From assembly GCF_026107455.2 (NCBI RefSeq), contig NZ_JAPCHY010000005.1:124001-188000 (forward strand): a stretch of DNA of 64,000 nt, in the 5' to 3' direction. Under the pieces are notes generated by a model, which saw only the letters and a program-made list of their open reading frames with translations, was not told where the DNA came from and did no database searches. The translations under genes were made by a program, and so were the position numbers. Of this stretch, positions 35,091-44,272 are shown piece by piece. Within the stretch, counting starts at the first letter, position 1, and each line of letters begins with the position of its first letter. This DNA is from Xanthomonas chitinilytica. GTDB lineage: Bacteria > Pseudomonadota > Gammaproteobacteria > Xanthomonadales > Xanthomonadaceae.

Positions 35091-35722
35091 GCAGCAATAT
35101 CTCCCACACCCTGAACCACGGGCACGCCGCGCATGCGGCGGCCCATGACGACCACGAGCACCACGACACCGGCGAGAACACCGTCTTCGGTTTCTGGGTG
35201 TACCTGATGAGCGATCTGCTCATCTTCGCCACCCTGTTCGTGACCTTCGTGGTGCTGTCCGGCGGCACCAACGGCGGCCCGGCCGGCAAGGACCTGTTCG
35301 ACCTGTCGTTCGTGGCGTGGGAAACCGCGCTGCTGCTGGTGTCCTCGCTGACCTTCGGCCTGGGCATGATCGCCATGCACCACAACAAGGTCGGGCAGAT
35401 GTTCGCCTGGCTGGCGCTCACCTGGCTGCTCGGCGCCGGCTTCATGGCCATGGAGATCTGGGAGTTCAACCACCTGATCCACCAGGGCCACGGTCCGGAC
35501 CACAGCGCCTTCCTGTCGGCGTTCTTCGCCCTGGTCGGCACCCACGGCCTGCACGTGACCGCCGGCCTGCTGTGGCTGCTGGTGATGTTCATCCAGCTCA
35601 AGCAGAACGGCCTGACCCAGACCAACAAGACCCGCATGGCGTGCCTGAGCCTGTTCTGGCACTTCCTGGACCTGGTCTGGATCGGCGTGTTCTCTGTCGT
35701 CTACCTGTCGGGAGCCATCTGA
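35087..35722 (+). CDS. cyoC: Cytochrome bo3-type ubiquinol oxidase subunit III
   Basis: A 211-residue five-helix subunit III ([35 protein letters not shown]). It starts with a His-rich segment ([17 protein letters not shown]) not usual in E. coli CyoC. The start overlaps the cyoB stop by 4 bp. Confidence 0.95.
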   Translation: MSSNISHTLNHGHAAHAAAHDDHEHHDTGENTVFGFWVYLMSDLLIFATLFVTFVVLSGGTNGGPAGKDLFDLSFVAWETALLLVSSLTFGLGMIAMHHNKVGQMFAWLALTWLLGAGFMAMEIWEFNHLIHQGHGPDHSAFLSAFFALVGTHGLHVTAGLLWLLVMFIQLKQNGLTQTNKTRMACLSLFWHFLDLVWIGVFSVVYLSGAI

Positions 35723-36063
35723 TGTCCGCACATGACAATCACGCCCAGGGCGCCGGCGGCGAGAGCCACGGCAGCGTCAAGTCCTACCTGACCGGCTTCG
35801 TGCTGGCGGCGATCCTCACCATCATCCCGTTCTGGGTGGTGATGAGCGGCGGCCTGTCCTCGGCCTTCGCCACCGGCATGGTGATCCTGGTCGCCGGCAT
35901 CCTGCAGCTGCTGGTGCACCTGGTGTTCTTCCTGCACCTGGACCGTTCCTCGGCCCAGCGCTGGAACGTCAACGCCGGCCTGTTCACTGTGGTGGTGATC
36001 GGCATCATCGTCGCCGGCACGCTGTGGGTCATGTGGAACATGAACTACCACATGATGCGCTGA
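35722..36063 (+). CDS. cyoD: Cytochrome bo3-type ubiquinol oxidase subunit IV
   Basis: A 113-residue three-helix protein with KSYLTGFVLAAILTIIPFW and LQLLVHLVFFLHLD, the CyoD pattern. Also has a short His-containing N-terminus. It shares one base with the cyoC stop. No cyoE (heme O synthase) follows, so that gene must lie elsewhere. Confidence 0.94.
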   Translation: MSAHDNHAQGAGGESHGSVKSYLTGFVLAAILTIIPFWVVMSGGLSSAFATGMVILVAGILQLLVHLVFFLHLDRSSAQRWNVNAGLFTVVVIGIIVAGTLWVMWNMNYHMMR

Positions 36064-36083
36064 GCAGCGTCGCACGCCGTTCC

Positions 36084-36115
36084 GCAAAGGCCGCCGCAAG
36101 GCGGCCTTTGCTTTT
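36084..36115 (+). terminator. Terminator after cyoABCD
   Basis: A perfect 12-bp stem GCAAAGGCCGCC / GGCGGCCTTTGC with a GCAA tetraloop, followed by TTTT. Confidence 0.9.
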
Positions 36116-36645
36116 GCGCGATCGGGAAGACCGGCGTCGGCTTGACCCACGTCAGGGCCCGCCTTCCCGGCGCCCGCTAGCCTTGCTCTGCGGGCCGCTG
36201 CGCCCGCGGCACGCGGCGGGGAGGTCCCGCGCCGCCGCCGGTCGTCCCTCCCGCTCCGTCGCGGTACCCGCGATGCGCAATCCAACGGAATCCAGCTCCG
36301 CCCCCCGCTTGCCGCACCTCGCTATGTACCCGTGTTTATTCCGCGGCGGGCACGGTTTGCGGGTACCGGGCAGGACCACGTCCGCCGCGTTGCCGCGCTC
36401 CCTGTCGCGGCGTGCGCCGGCAATTGCCGCCGTCCGCCGCGGTGTCGCCGGCGGCCGTCGCGGAACGGGATCGGCGGAACGCCTGCTGCTGCGGCATTCC
36501 GGACCGGCACCGCCGCCTTAGCCGCCCGGGGCGGCATTCCCGCCGTTCCCGGCTTCTCCCCCTGATGGCTTCCCGACCGGCGGGCCCTGGCGCGCGGGAA
36601 CGGGTGCCTGCGCCTTCCTCCCACCGAAAAAAGCGAGCCACAGCC
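36116..36645. other. Gene-less region between cyoD terminator and TonB receptor
   Basis: About 530 bp without a convincing gene. It holds an FNR-like site with one mismatch (36142-36155) and a matching -10 element. The rest is very GC-rich with several inverted GC repeats and a single AT-richer patch near 36323-36342. The short open frame at 36332-36565 is Arg/Pro/Gly-rich and has no ribosome binding site, so I do not call it. Confidence 0.6.
36142..36183 (+). promoter_or_regulatory. Degenerate FNR/Dnr-type site and -10 before the TonB receptor
   Basis: TTGACCCACGTCAG at 36142-36155 differs from TTGAC-N4-GTCAA at the last base. A TAGCCT hexamer (36178-36183) is centred 32 bp downstream, as at the other five sites. 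If used, the leader to the receptor ATG is about 450 nt. Confidence 0.45.
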
Positions 36646-39087
36646 ATGCCACTTCCCAGCCGTTCCCTGCGCCGCAGCCGCCTGTTCCGGGCGCTGTGTC
36701 TTTCCCTGGCCGCCACATCCGCGCTGGCCAGCGCGAACGAAGATCCCACCACCCTGGATACGGTGGTGGTCACCGCTTCCGGCTTCGAGCAGAAGCTTAC
36801 CGAGGCGCCCGCCAGCATCACCATCGTCACCCGCGAGGAGATCAGGCAGCGGCCCTACGCCAGCCTGACCGACATCCTGCGCGACATCGAGGGCGTGGAC
36901 GTGGACATGGAGGGCAGCAACGACAAGAACGGCATGGGCTACGTCAGCATGCGCGGCATGCCGGCGGACTACACGCTGGTGCTCGTCGATGGCCGGCGGC
37001 AAAGCAACATCGGCGACATCTATCCCAACTATTACGGCAGCGGCCAGTCGGGCTTCATCCCGCCGGTGGACGCGATCGAGCGGGTCGAGGTGGTGCGCGG
37101 CCCGATGTCCACGCTCTATGGCTCCGATGCCATGGGAGGGGTGATCAACATCATCACCCGCAAGGTGTCGGGCCAGTGGGGCGGGTCGGTGACCCTGTCG
37201 CACACCTTCCAGCAGGAGGACCGCTTCGGCGACAACGACAAGGCGGAGGTCTACCTGGATGGTCCGCTGGTCAAGGACAGGCTGGGCCTGGCGATCCGCC
37301 TGGGCGGTTACGACCGCGATGCGGCCAGCCGCGATTACCCTTCCTTGCCGCTGCCTTCGCCACCGAATCCCGAGGGCAGCGCATGGGACAGCAGGATCAG
37401 CGAAGGGCGTTCCAGCGCCGCGGCGACCAACTGGAATGCCGGCCTGCGGTTCGCGTTCACGCCGAACGACGATCACGATTTCCTGCTCGACTTCGACACC
37501 TCGAAGCAGAAGTTCGACAACTCGGGAACCCAGGACACCATTGCCAGCCTGTGGCGTACCGGCAACGGCGTCATTCCCAACCCCGCCCACGACCCTTCCC
37601 GTCCCACCGGGCCCGACAATCCCGATACGATCGCCCGACGGGTGGTGATGCCGCGCGGCGGCTACGGGCCGCTGCAGCGCTACGAGCGCGAGCAGTTCGC
37701 CTTGACCCATGTCGGCCGCTGGGGCATCGGCACCAGCACCACCAACCTGATGCGCAGCGAAAACCGCAACCTCGGGCGCACGATGCCGATGATGGTCGAC
37801 GAGCGGCTCGTGCTCTAGGACCTGTGGAACGCGGCGTGCGCGGCCGCAGGCGATGCCGCGTACTGCAACAACGCCAACGTGGACCGGCTCACGGCCGAAC
37901 AGCGCGCCCGGCTGGATGCGTTCCTGCCGCGTCCGTTGCGCACCCTGGAGATCCGCCAGTGGGTGTTCGACACGATGCTCGAAATGGGCTTCGGCGACCA
38001 CCGGGTCACCACCGGGCTGCAGTACCAGGATGCGGAAATGGAAGACAGCGTGTTCGGCATGTACGGCGACGGATTCGTGGCCGGCACCCGCCAGCCGCAC
38101 AAGCAGTGGGCGCTGTTCGCCGAGGACAACTGGGATTTCGGAAACGGCCTGACCTTCACCTATGGGGTGCGCTACGACCACCACAACGTGTTCGGAACCC
38201 ACGTCAGCCCGCGCGGCTACCTGGTCTGGGACGCCAGCGACAACTGGACCTTCAAGGGCGGGATCAGCACCGGCTACAAGACGCCCAAGCCGAACCAGCT
38301 GTTCGAAGGCATCAACGGTTTCTGGGGGCAGGGCGACACCCCGGTGGTGGGCAACCCGGAGCTGCAGCCGGAGACCAGCACCAACTACGAGCTTGCCGCG
38401 TACTACGACAACGGGCGCGGCTTCAACTTCAACGCCACCGTGTTCCTCAACCGCTTCAAGGACAAGATCGCCACCGCGGAGACCATCCGCAACTGCGAGA
38501 TCGCCGAACCCGGCGAACGCTGCGTGGAGATCGGCGAAGGCTGGGCGGACGTCGGCCACCTGGTCTTCAACCAGGACGTCAACGTCGACCGCGCGGAGTC
38601 GCGCGGCGTCGAACTGGCGGCCGCCTGGGATATTTCCGATGCCTGGTCGCTGCGCGGCAACTACACCTTCACCCGCTCGGAGAACAAGAGCGGCGACGCG
38701 GCGGGGCAGCCGATCAGCGGACTGGTCACCTCCTCGACATCGACGCCGGCCAAGCACATGGCCAACGTGACGCTGGACTGGGCGGTCGCCGAAAGGCTCA
38801 ACCTCTCGCTGGTGGCGGAAGGCCGTTACGACCGCTACCGCGGCGTCAGCGCGGCGACCGGCCAGCACCTGTACTACAGCGACCACACCCTGCTGCACCT
38901 GGGCGCCAACTGGAGGCTCGGCGACCACCTGACCTTCAACGCCCGCATCAACAACCTGCTCGACAAGGACTACCTCGCGAGGACGTGCGAGCTGCTGCCG
39001 ACGCAGGATGGGTACTCCTGTTTCGACAATTACCTGGTCAAGGACCAGCGCCGCAACCTGTGGGTGTCGCTGGGCTACCGCTTCTGA
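36646..39087 (+). pseudogene. TonB-dependent outer membrane receptor with in-frame TAG
   Basis: An 813-codon receptor frame interrupted by one TAG at 37816-37818 (codon 391). The frame stays the same and the receptor sequence continues smoothly on both sides (MMVDERLVL, stop, DLWNAACAAAGDAAYCNN). The 5' part has a signal peptide (to about 28), a TonB box (LDTVVVTASG) and the plug domain (GYVSMRGMPADYTLVLVDGR, VEVVRGPMSTLYGSDAMGG). The 3' part is the barrel, ending NLWVSLGYRF. Intact, it would import a metal chelate, cofactor or similar. Either a recent nonsense mutation, suppression, or a sequencing error. It converges on the dual-ABC operon, its likely partner. Confidence 0.85.
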
Positions 39088-39096
39088 CGGTGGGAG

Positions 39097-39128
39097 GGCG
39101 ACGACCCGGCCATGGTCGGGTCGTCGCC
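39097..39128. terminator. Long hairpin between TonB receptor and convergent operon
   Basis: A perfect 12-bp stem (GGCGACGACCCG / CGGGTCGTCGCC) with loop GCCATGGT lies just after both converging stops. T runs are weak; it probably serves both directions. Confidence 0.7.
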
Positions 39129-39162
39129 CTTGCCGGTGCAGGCGGAAGCGGAAGGCGGCGAC

Positions 39163-39963
39163 TCAGCCGGCCGCCTTTTCCCAGGAAATGAAGGCCCAGT
39201 GCCGTGGTGGGCGGGCATGCCGCAGCTCGTCGTCGGCATTGCCGTACCAGTCCCGCAGGCGGACGCGTTCGCCCTCGTCGAGCGCACCCAGCGCCCATTC
39301 GGTACGCCGCAGCAGCCCGTCGAAACCCCCGTCGACGCGGACCGGGGGCGCATCGCTGCGCAGATGGTCCACGCGCGCGTGGATGCCCATGCCGTGCAGG
39401 ATGTTGAGGATGTAGATGTAGTCCGGCGGCGGCAGCGGGTGCCGGCCGAGCGCCTGGACGATCTCTTCGGCGACGGCGTGCCCGCCGATGCGATGGGTCA
39501 GGTAGACGCGCCTGCGTGCCTTGGCGTGCAGCTTGGCCAGCGCGGCGGCCATGTCTTCGACCTGGGTCGAGCGCGAAGCCACCACGACGTCGCATTCCGG
39601 CACCGGCGCCCAGTCGTCCTCCCACGCCATGTGCAGCGTGCGCACATTGTCGAGGCCGCGGCTGGCGGCGCTGGCCTGCAGGGCGTCGAGCATGGCGCGG
39701 CTGTAGTCCAGCGCGTGGACCTGCCGCAGGCGCGGGGCCAGCGGCAGGCAGATGGCGCCGGGGCCGCAGCCGACATCGAGCAGGGTATCGCAGCCGGACA
39801 GGTCCATGCGGGCGATGAAGCCGTCGGCATAGCCGCTCCGCGGCGATTTGCGGTCCAGCTCGTGCACGCGCGCGTCCCAGGCGCTGGCGGGTTTGGGTTG
39901 ACGGCCGGCGGCGGCCAGATGGTCGCGGTACAGGCGGCCGAAATCGATGGCGGCGATGGTCAT
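39163..39963 (-). CDS. Class I SAM-dependent methyltransferase, end of importer operon
   Basis: A 266-residue Rossmann methyltransferase with motif I LLDVGCGPGAICLPLA (61-76), acidic VHALDYSRAMLD and VVVASRSTQVEDMAAAL. The C-terminus (WALGALDEGERVRLRDWYG) is typical of a small family found beside metal uptake genes. The substrate is unknown; modification of an imported chelate or ligand is a guess. Its ATG overlaps the ABC ATPase stop, so it is the tenth and last gene of the operon. Confidence 0.85.
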   Translation of the reverse strand: MTIAAIDFGRLYRDHLAAAGRQPKPASAWDARVHELDRKSPRSGYADGFIARMDLSGCDTLLDVGCGPGAICLPLAPRLRQVHALDYSRAMLDALQASAASRGLDNVRTLHMAWEDDWAPVPECDVVVASRSTQVEDMAAALAKLHAKARRRVYLTHRIGGHAVAEEIVQALGRHPLPPPDYIYILNILHGMGIHARVDHLRSDAPPVRVDGGFDGLLRRTEWALGALDEGERVRLRDWYGNADDELRHARPPRHWAFISWEKAAG

Positions 39964-40751
39964 GCGCGGGGTTCCCGGGGGAAAGATCGATGGGCCGGCA
40001 GGCTGGCGGCCACGGCCTGTTCGGAGACGCCGTACAGCGCGGCCAGGTTGCGCGGCGTGGCGGTGGCGTCCGGAGCGCCGAACGCGGCGATGCGTCCGGA
40101 GGCGAGCAGCGCGATGCGGTCGGCGATGCGCAGCGCGTGCTCGGGCTGGTGGGTGGACATCAGCACCGCGATGCCCTGGCGGCGCAGCCGCGCGATGTGT
40201 TCCAGCACCCGGATCTGGTTGCCGAAGTCCAGGCTGGCGGTGGGCTCGTCCATCACCAGCAGGGCCGGCTCCTGCGCCAGCGCGCGCGCCAGCAGCACCA
40301 GCTGCCGTTCGCCGCCGCTGATCGCGGTGTAGATGCGCTGCGCCAGATGGGCGATGCCCAGCGTTTCCAGGCACTGCGCCGCCATCCGCCGGTCGTGCCC
40401 GGACGGCGCGGCGAACCGGCCCACGCGTGCGGCGCGGCCCATCAGCACGACCTCCTCCACGGTGAACGGGAACATGCCCTCGTGCGCCTGCGGCACGTAG
40501 CCGACGTGGCGGGCGAAGGCGTTGCGCGACCAGCCGGCCACCGGCTGGCCGAGCATCAGTACCTGCCCGGACAGCGGCGGCAGCAGGCCGAGCAGGGTCT
40601 TGAACAGGGTGGTCTTGCCGCTGCCGTTGGGGCCGAGCAGGCACAGCACCTGGCCGCGCGCGATGTCGATGGAGATGTCCGCGCCCACCTGCCGGCGGCC
40701 GTAGCCCACGCACAGCGCACGGGTCTGGATGACCGGCCCGCCGGCGTTCAT
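39960..40751 (-). CDS. FecE/BtuD-type ABC ATPase (importer 1)
   Basis: A 263-residue ATPase of the iron-chelate/vitamin B12 class. Walker A GPNGSGKTT (about 41), Q-loop VGYVPQ, signature ISGGERQLVLLARALAQ, Walker B LLVMDEPTASLD and switch His STHQPEHAL. Overlaps the permease (ATGA) and the methyltransferase. Confidence 0.95.
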   Translation of the reverse strand: MNAGGPVIQTRALCVGYGRRQVGADISIDIARGQVLCLLGPNGSGKTTLFKTLLGLLPPLSGQVLMLGQPVAGWSRNAFARHVGYVPQAHEGMFPFTVEEVVLMGRAARVGRFAAPSGHDRRMAAQCLETLGIAHLAQRIYTAISGGERQLVLLARALAQEPALLVMDEPTASLDFGNQIRVLEHIARLRRQGIAVLMSTHQPEHALRIADRIALLASGRIAAFGAPDATATPRNLAALYGVSEQAVAASLPAHRSFPREPRA

Positions 40752-41767
40752 GCGCGCTTCCCGCTGCGGGCCAGCAGGAACAGGAAGAACGGTGCGCCGA
40801 CCAGCGCCGTGAGGATGCCCAGCGGCAGCTCCATCGGCGCGACGGTGCGCGCCAGGCTGTCGGTGGCGACCAGGAAGCCGGCGCCCAGCAGCAGCGAGGC
40901 CGGCAGCAGCCGGGAGAATTCCGGCCCCACCAGCAGCCGCGCGATGTGCGGCACCACCAGCCCCACCCAGCCGATGATGCCGGCCAGCGACACCGCCGCG
41001 GCGGTGCCCAGGGTGGCCGCGGCGATCAGCACCAGGCGCAGCCGGGTGACGTTGACGCCCAGTGCGGCGGCTTCCTCGTCGCTGAGGCTGAGCAGGTTGA
41101 TCCGCCAGCGCAGCAGCACCAGCGGCAGCAATCCCAGCAGCATCGCCGGGAGCGTGGCGAGCAGTTCGCTGGCGACCACCGCGTTGAGGCCGCCGAGCAG
41201 CCAGAAGGTGATGGAAGGCAGCTGGGTGTAGGGATCGGCCAGTATCTTCAGCAGGGAAATGCCGGCCCCCAGCAGGGCGCCCACGGTCACCCCGGCCAGC
41301 ACCAGCACCAGTACCGGATCGTGCCGGCGGACCATGCCCGAGACCAGGTACACCGCGCCCACCGCCGCCAGTCCGCCGACGAACGCCAGCCCCTGTACCA
41401 GCGCCAGCGGCAGGCCGAGGAAGATCGCCGCCGCCGCGCCCAGGCCGGCGCCGGACGACACGCCGAGGATGTCCGGGGAGACCAGCGGATTGCGGAACAT
41501 GCTCTGGTAGGCGGCACCGGCGGCGGCGAGTACCGCGCCGACCAGCACTGCGGCGGCGATGCGCGGCAGGCGGATGTTCCAGACCACGGTTTCCACCGGT
41601 TCGGGCAGCCCCGATTCGCCGCCGGACAGGCGTGCGCCGAGCAACCGCAGCAGCTCGTCGGGCGTCACCGGATACTTGCCGGCGCTGAAGGCCCAGGCCA
41701 GCACCACCAGCAACGAGGCCAGCGCCACCCCCCAGCCCAGCAACGGGCGCCGCGAAAGCCGCCTCAT
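40748..41767 (-). CDS. FecCD-type ABC permease (importer 1)
   Basis: A 339-residue permease with about ten helices. Family signatures are IRLPRIAAAVLVGAVLAAAG, YQSMFRNPLVSPDILGVSSGAG, and ISLAGIIGWVGLVVPHIARL-like VSLAGIIGWVGLVVPHIAR with PLGILTALVGAPFFLFLL at the end. FecCD permeases carry siderophores, cobalamin, heme and, in the MolBC branch, molybdate. It overlaps both neighbours by 4 bp. Confidence 0.95.
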   Translation of the reverse strand: MRRLSRRPLLGWGVALASLLVVLAWAFSAGKYPVTPDELLRLLGARLSGGESGLPEPVETVVWNIRLPRIAAAVLVGAVLAAAGAAYQSMFRNPLVSPDILGVSSGAGLGAAAAIFLGLPLALVQGLAFVGGLAAVGAVYLVSGMVRRHDPVLVLVLAGVTVGALLGAGISLLKILADPYTQLPSITFWLLGGLNAVVASELLATLPAMLLGLLPLVLLRWRINLLSLSDEEAAALGVNVTRLRLVLIAAATLGTAAAVSLAGIIGWVGLVVPHIARLLVGPEFSRLLPASLLLGAGFLVATDSLARTVAPMELPLGILTALVGAPFFLFLLARSGKRA

Positions 41768-42816
41768 GCGGTTCCTGCCAGCAGCTTTTCCAGACCGGCC
41801 GGGGTGAGCGTGCCGGCATAGAACAGCCGGTGGAATTCGATGGCCGCGGCGTTCACCCGTGCCGGCGCCAGCGCCGGGTGGTGGCCGGGATACAGCTTGG
41901 ACAGCAGCCAGGGCACGCCGATCAGGCGGTTGACCCCGGGCGGGCCATCGAGCCAGCCGAACGGCAGGCTCGGCGCCAGGTGCACGCGCCGGTTGCGCAC
42001 CGCCGCGATCGAGCGCCACAACGGGTCGTCCGCGACGCGGGCGGCGAAGGCGGGGTCCTGGGTCAGGACCACGTCCGGGTTCCAGGACAGCAGCTGTTCC
42101 ATCGACACCCGGGTCAGGCCGCCCTTGCCGGCCTGCGCGGCGACGTTGCGGCCGCCGGCGAACTCGATCACCTCCGTGTTGATCGAGCCCTGCAGGCCGG
42201 TTTCCAGCCCATCCGGGCCACGGCCGTAATAGACCTTCGGCCGCGCCTGCGGCGGCACCGCGGCCAGCAGTGCCTGGGCCAGCGCGACCACCTGTTCGGC
42301 ATGGCGCGCCAGCCGTTCGCCGCGTTCGGGCACGCCGAGCAGGCGGCCGCCCTCGCGCAGTTGCGCTGGGTGCTCGGCGAGCCGGCCATCGACCAGCACG
42401 TAGGGCAGGCCGGTCTGCTGCCAGACCCGCTCGGCCGCGGACAGGTAGGTGGCGTTGACCGTGCCGGCGTCCAGGATCAGGTCCGGGCGCAACGTCAGCA
42501 GGGTTTCGGTGGAGACCGTGCTGCCGCGCCCGGACAGCCGCCCAAGTTGCGGCAGCCCACGCTGTGCCGGGGCCAGCAGCGCGCGCGCCGGCGGGCTCAT
42601 GGCCATCGGCCAGCCGAGCAGTTTCGCCGGCGCCAGCACGTAGGCCAGCACCGCCGCCGGCGGACCGGCGGCGAACACGCGCGCCACCGTGGCCGGTGGC
42701 TTGCCGAACGTGGAAACGAGGCCGCCGCGGCGTTCGGCTGCCGCCCATGCCGGCGCCAGGCCCGGTGCCAGCAGCGGCGCCAGCGCGAACGCGCGCAGCA
42801 GGTCGCGACGCTTCAT
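41764..42816 (-). CDS. ABC substrate-binding protein, FecB/BtuF-type, Tat-like signal (importer 1)
   Basis: A 350-residue type III binding protein. The leader MKRRDLLRAFALAPLLAPG has a twin-arginine motif and AWA cleavage site, suggesting Tat export. The fold is shown by LLTLRPDLILDAGTVNATYL, and SMEQLLSWNPDVVLTQDPAF, and the C-terminal helix region PWLLSKLYPGHHPAL. The ligand cannot be read from sequence. ATGA overlaps on both sides. Confidence 0.92.
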   Translation of the reverse strand: MKRRDLLRAFALAPLLAPGLAPAWAAAERRGGLVSTFGKPPATVARVFAAGPPAAVLAYVLAPAKLLGWPMAMSPPARALLAPAQRGLPQLGRLSGRGSTVSTETLLTLRPDLILDAGTVNATYLSAAERVWQQTGLPYVLVDGRLAEHPAQLREGGRLLGVPERGERLARHAEQVVALAQALLAAVPPQARPKVYYGRGPDGLETGLQGSINTEVIEFAGGRNVAAQAGKGGLTRVSMEQLLSWNPDVVLTQDPAFAARVADDPLWRSIAAVRNRRVHLAPSLPFGWLDGPPGVNRLIGVPWLLSKLYPGHHPALAPARVNAAAIEFHRLFYAGTLTPAGLEKLLAGTA

Positions 42817-43373
42817 GCCGCGCTCCGTTGCAGGCCGAGGCCGTCGAACCATGCCTGCAGTGCTTCGCTGCGCGGTTCCAGCTCGACGCCGGCGTGGCCG
42901 GTGAAGGCGCGCCACTCCTGCAGGTAGCGGTCGTTGACCACGGTCAGCAGGGGAATCCCGGCGGCCATCAACGACAGCATCTCGTCGGCCAGTCCCTGGC
43001 CGCTGGCTTCCAGCGTGCCGAAGCGGTTGGCGACGGCCAGGTCCGCGCCTTCGGCCAGCACCTGCCGCAACACCCCGCTGGCGGCGCTGACGCCGGCCGG
43101 GTCCAGGCAACAGCCGCGCGCGCCGGAGCCGAGGTCCTGCGAGATGCGGAAATGCCGCCCGTCATCGTCCAGGTCCACCAGCGTCATCCGCTTGCCTTCG
43201 AGCCGGTTGTCGCGCGGCAGCTGCACCAGCCCGCGCACCCGCCAGCCGGCCTGGCGCAGGCGCAGGGCGAAATCGGCCAGCACCGCGTCGGCGCCGCCAG
43301 GAGCGTCGTGGACGATGGCCGCGATGGGCGCCGGGGGCATGCTCATGTCGCCGGTCGGATGGGATGAAGTCAT
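42813..43373 (-). CDS. DUF2478 protein
   Basis: A 186-residue protein of the DUF2478 family: IAAIVHDAPGGADAVLADFA, RVRGLVQLPRDNRLEGKRM, then ISQDLGSGARGCCLDPAGV and ADLAVANRFGTLEASGQGL. The fold resembles P-loop NTPases without a clear Walker A, and its role is unknown. DUF2478 genes tend to lie with metal, including molybdenum, transport genes. ATG shares one base with the DUF364 stop; a downstream in-frame ATG (MSMPPAP) is an alternative start. Confidence 0.88.
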   Translation of the reverse strand: MTSSHPTGDMSMPPAPIAAIVHDAPGGADAVLADFALRLRQAGWRVRGLVQLPRDNRLEGKRMTLVDLDDDGRHFRISQDLGSGARGCCLDPAGVSAASGVLRQVLAEGADLAVANRFGTLEASGQGLADEMLSLMAAGIPLLTVVNDRYLQEWRAFTGHAGVELEPRSEALQAWFDGLGLQRSAA

Positions 43374-44233
43374 CAGGGATCGCTCCGCAGCCGCAGGGTC
43401 ACGCGTTGTACCGTCTTGCCGAAGAAGTGGTAACCCGAACCTCCCTCGGCCAGCAACTCCAGCAACTCGTCGATGGCGCGCACGCGGGTACCGCCGACCA
43501 CGGTAACGCCGCGGCGCGCGTAGGGGCCGGCGACCAGCGTCGCGGTCGGACCGATCACCGCGGCCTGCGCGCCGGGTTTGAGCAGCCGCAGCAGCTCGTC
43601 CAGGCTGCCGTTGATCAGGGTGGTGCCGGTGGTGATGAACACGTCGGCGCGGGGAATCACCTGCGGCGCGCGCTCCGCCGGCAGGTAATAGGGCAGCTCC
43701 TCGGGCTTGAGCGTGCCGGGGTCCAGTTCCAGCACGTTGAACGGCTGGCCGCGCTTGCGCAGCGTGCGCATGTACGGGGGGAACGCGCCGATCAGCGCCA
43801 CCCGGTGCTGCGGGTCGATCTCCAGCGCATCGAAGGCATCGCCGTCGTCCGGCAGCGCCGATGCGGGCGGCCCGTCGCGCAGCCACAGCGTTTCGACCAG
43901 CGCGTTGAGGGTGGCGATGGCCAGCGCGCGGCGCAGGTCCTGCGGACGGTAGAGGTCGTCGAGCAGCTGTACCGCACGGCGGCCGCGGATCTTGCCCGGT
44001 ACCGGCATCGCCCGTGCCGAGCTGGGGCAGCACACCGCCTCGGGCACGCTCTTGACCGGGGTCGCGCATACGCCGCCGGCGCCGTTGGAGAGCTTGGCGC
44101 CGGTGAAGAAGATGCCGAGCACCGCGCGTTCCAGTTGCAGCGACTCGGCTTCGGGGCCCAGCCGTTGCAGTACTTCGGCGTGCAGTTCCTGCAGCAGGGT
44201 GGTGTCGGGGCGGGGACGCGGTCGGGCGTTCAT
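43373..44233 (-). CDS. DUF4213/DUF364 putative heavy-metal chelation protein
   Basis: A 286-residue two-domain protein: an N-terminal enolase-like DUF4213 part (about 10-110, GIFFTGAKLSNGAGGVCATPV) and a C-terminal Rossmann-like DUF364 part (RVALIGAFPPYMRTLRKRG, DVFITTGTTLINGSLDELL, AAVIGPTATLVAGPYARRG). A cysteine cluster (VCATP, AVCCPSS) could bind metal. Family structures led others to suggest metal chelation; biochemical function is not established. Confidence 0.9.
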   Translation of the reverse strand: MNARPRPRPDTTLLQELHAEVLQRLGPEAESLQLERAVLGIFFTGAKLSNGAGGVCATPVKSVPEAVCCPSSARAMPVPGKIRGRRAVQLLDDLYRPQDLRRALAIATLNALVETLWLRDGPPASALPDDGDAFDALEIDPQHRVALIGAFPPYMRTLRKRGQPFNVLELDPGTLKPEELPYYLPAERAPQVIPRADVFITTGTTLINGSLDELLRLLKPGAQAAVIGPTATLVAGPYARRGVTVVGGTRVRAIDELLELLAEGGSGYHFFGKTVQRVTLRLRSDP

Positions 44234-44272
44234 CGTGCGGTTCCTGTCTGGCGCGGGAGGGACGGGCCGTTT

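Noticed and set aside
36332..36565. A 77-codon frame before the TonB receptor
   Set aside because: Low-complexity Arg/Pro/Ala product, no ribosome binding site, no codon pattern of a real gene.
37816..37818. TAG as pyrrolysine or other recoding signal
   Set aside because: No pyrrolysine genes are seen, receptors do not use it, and a nonsense mutation or sequencing error is simpler.
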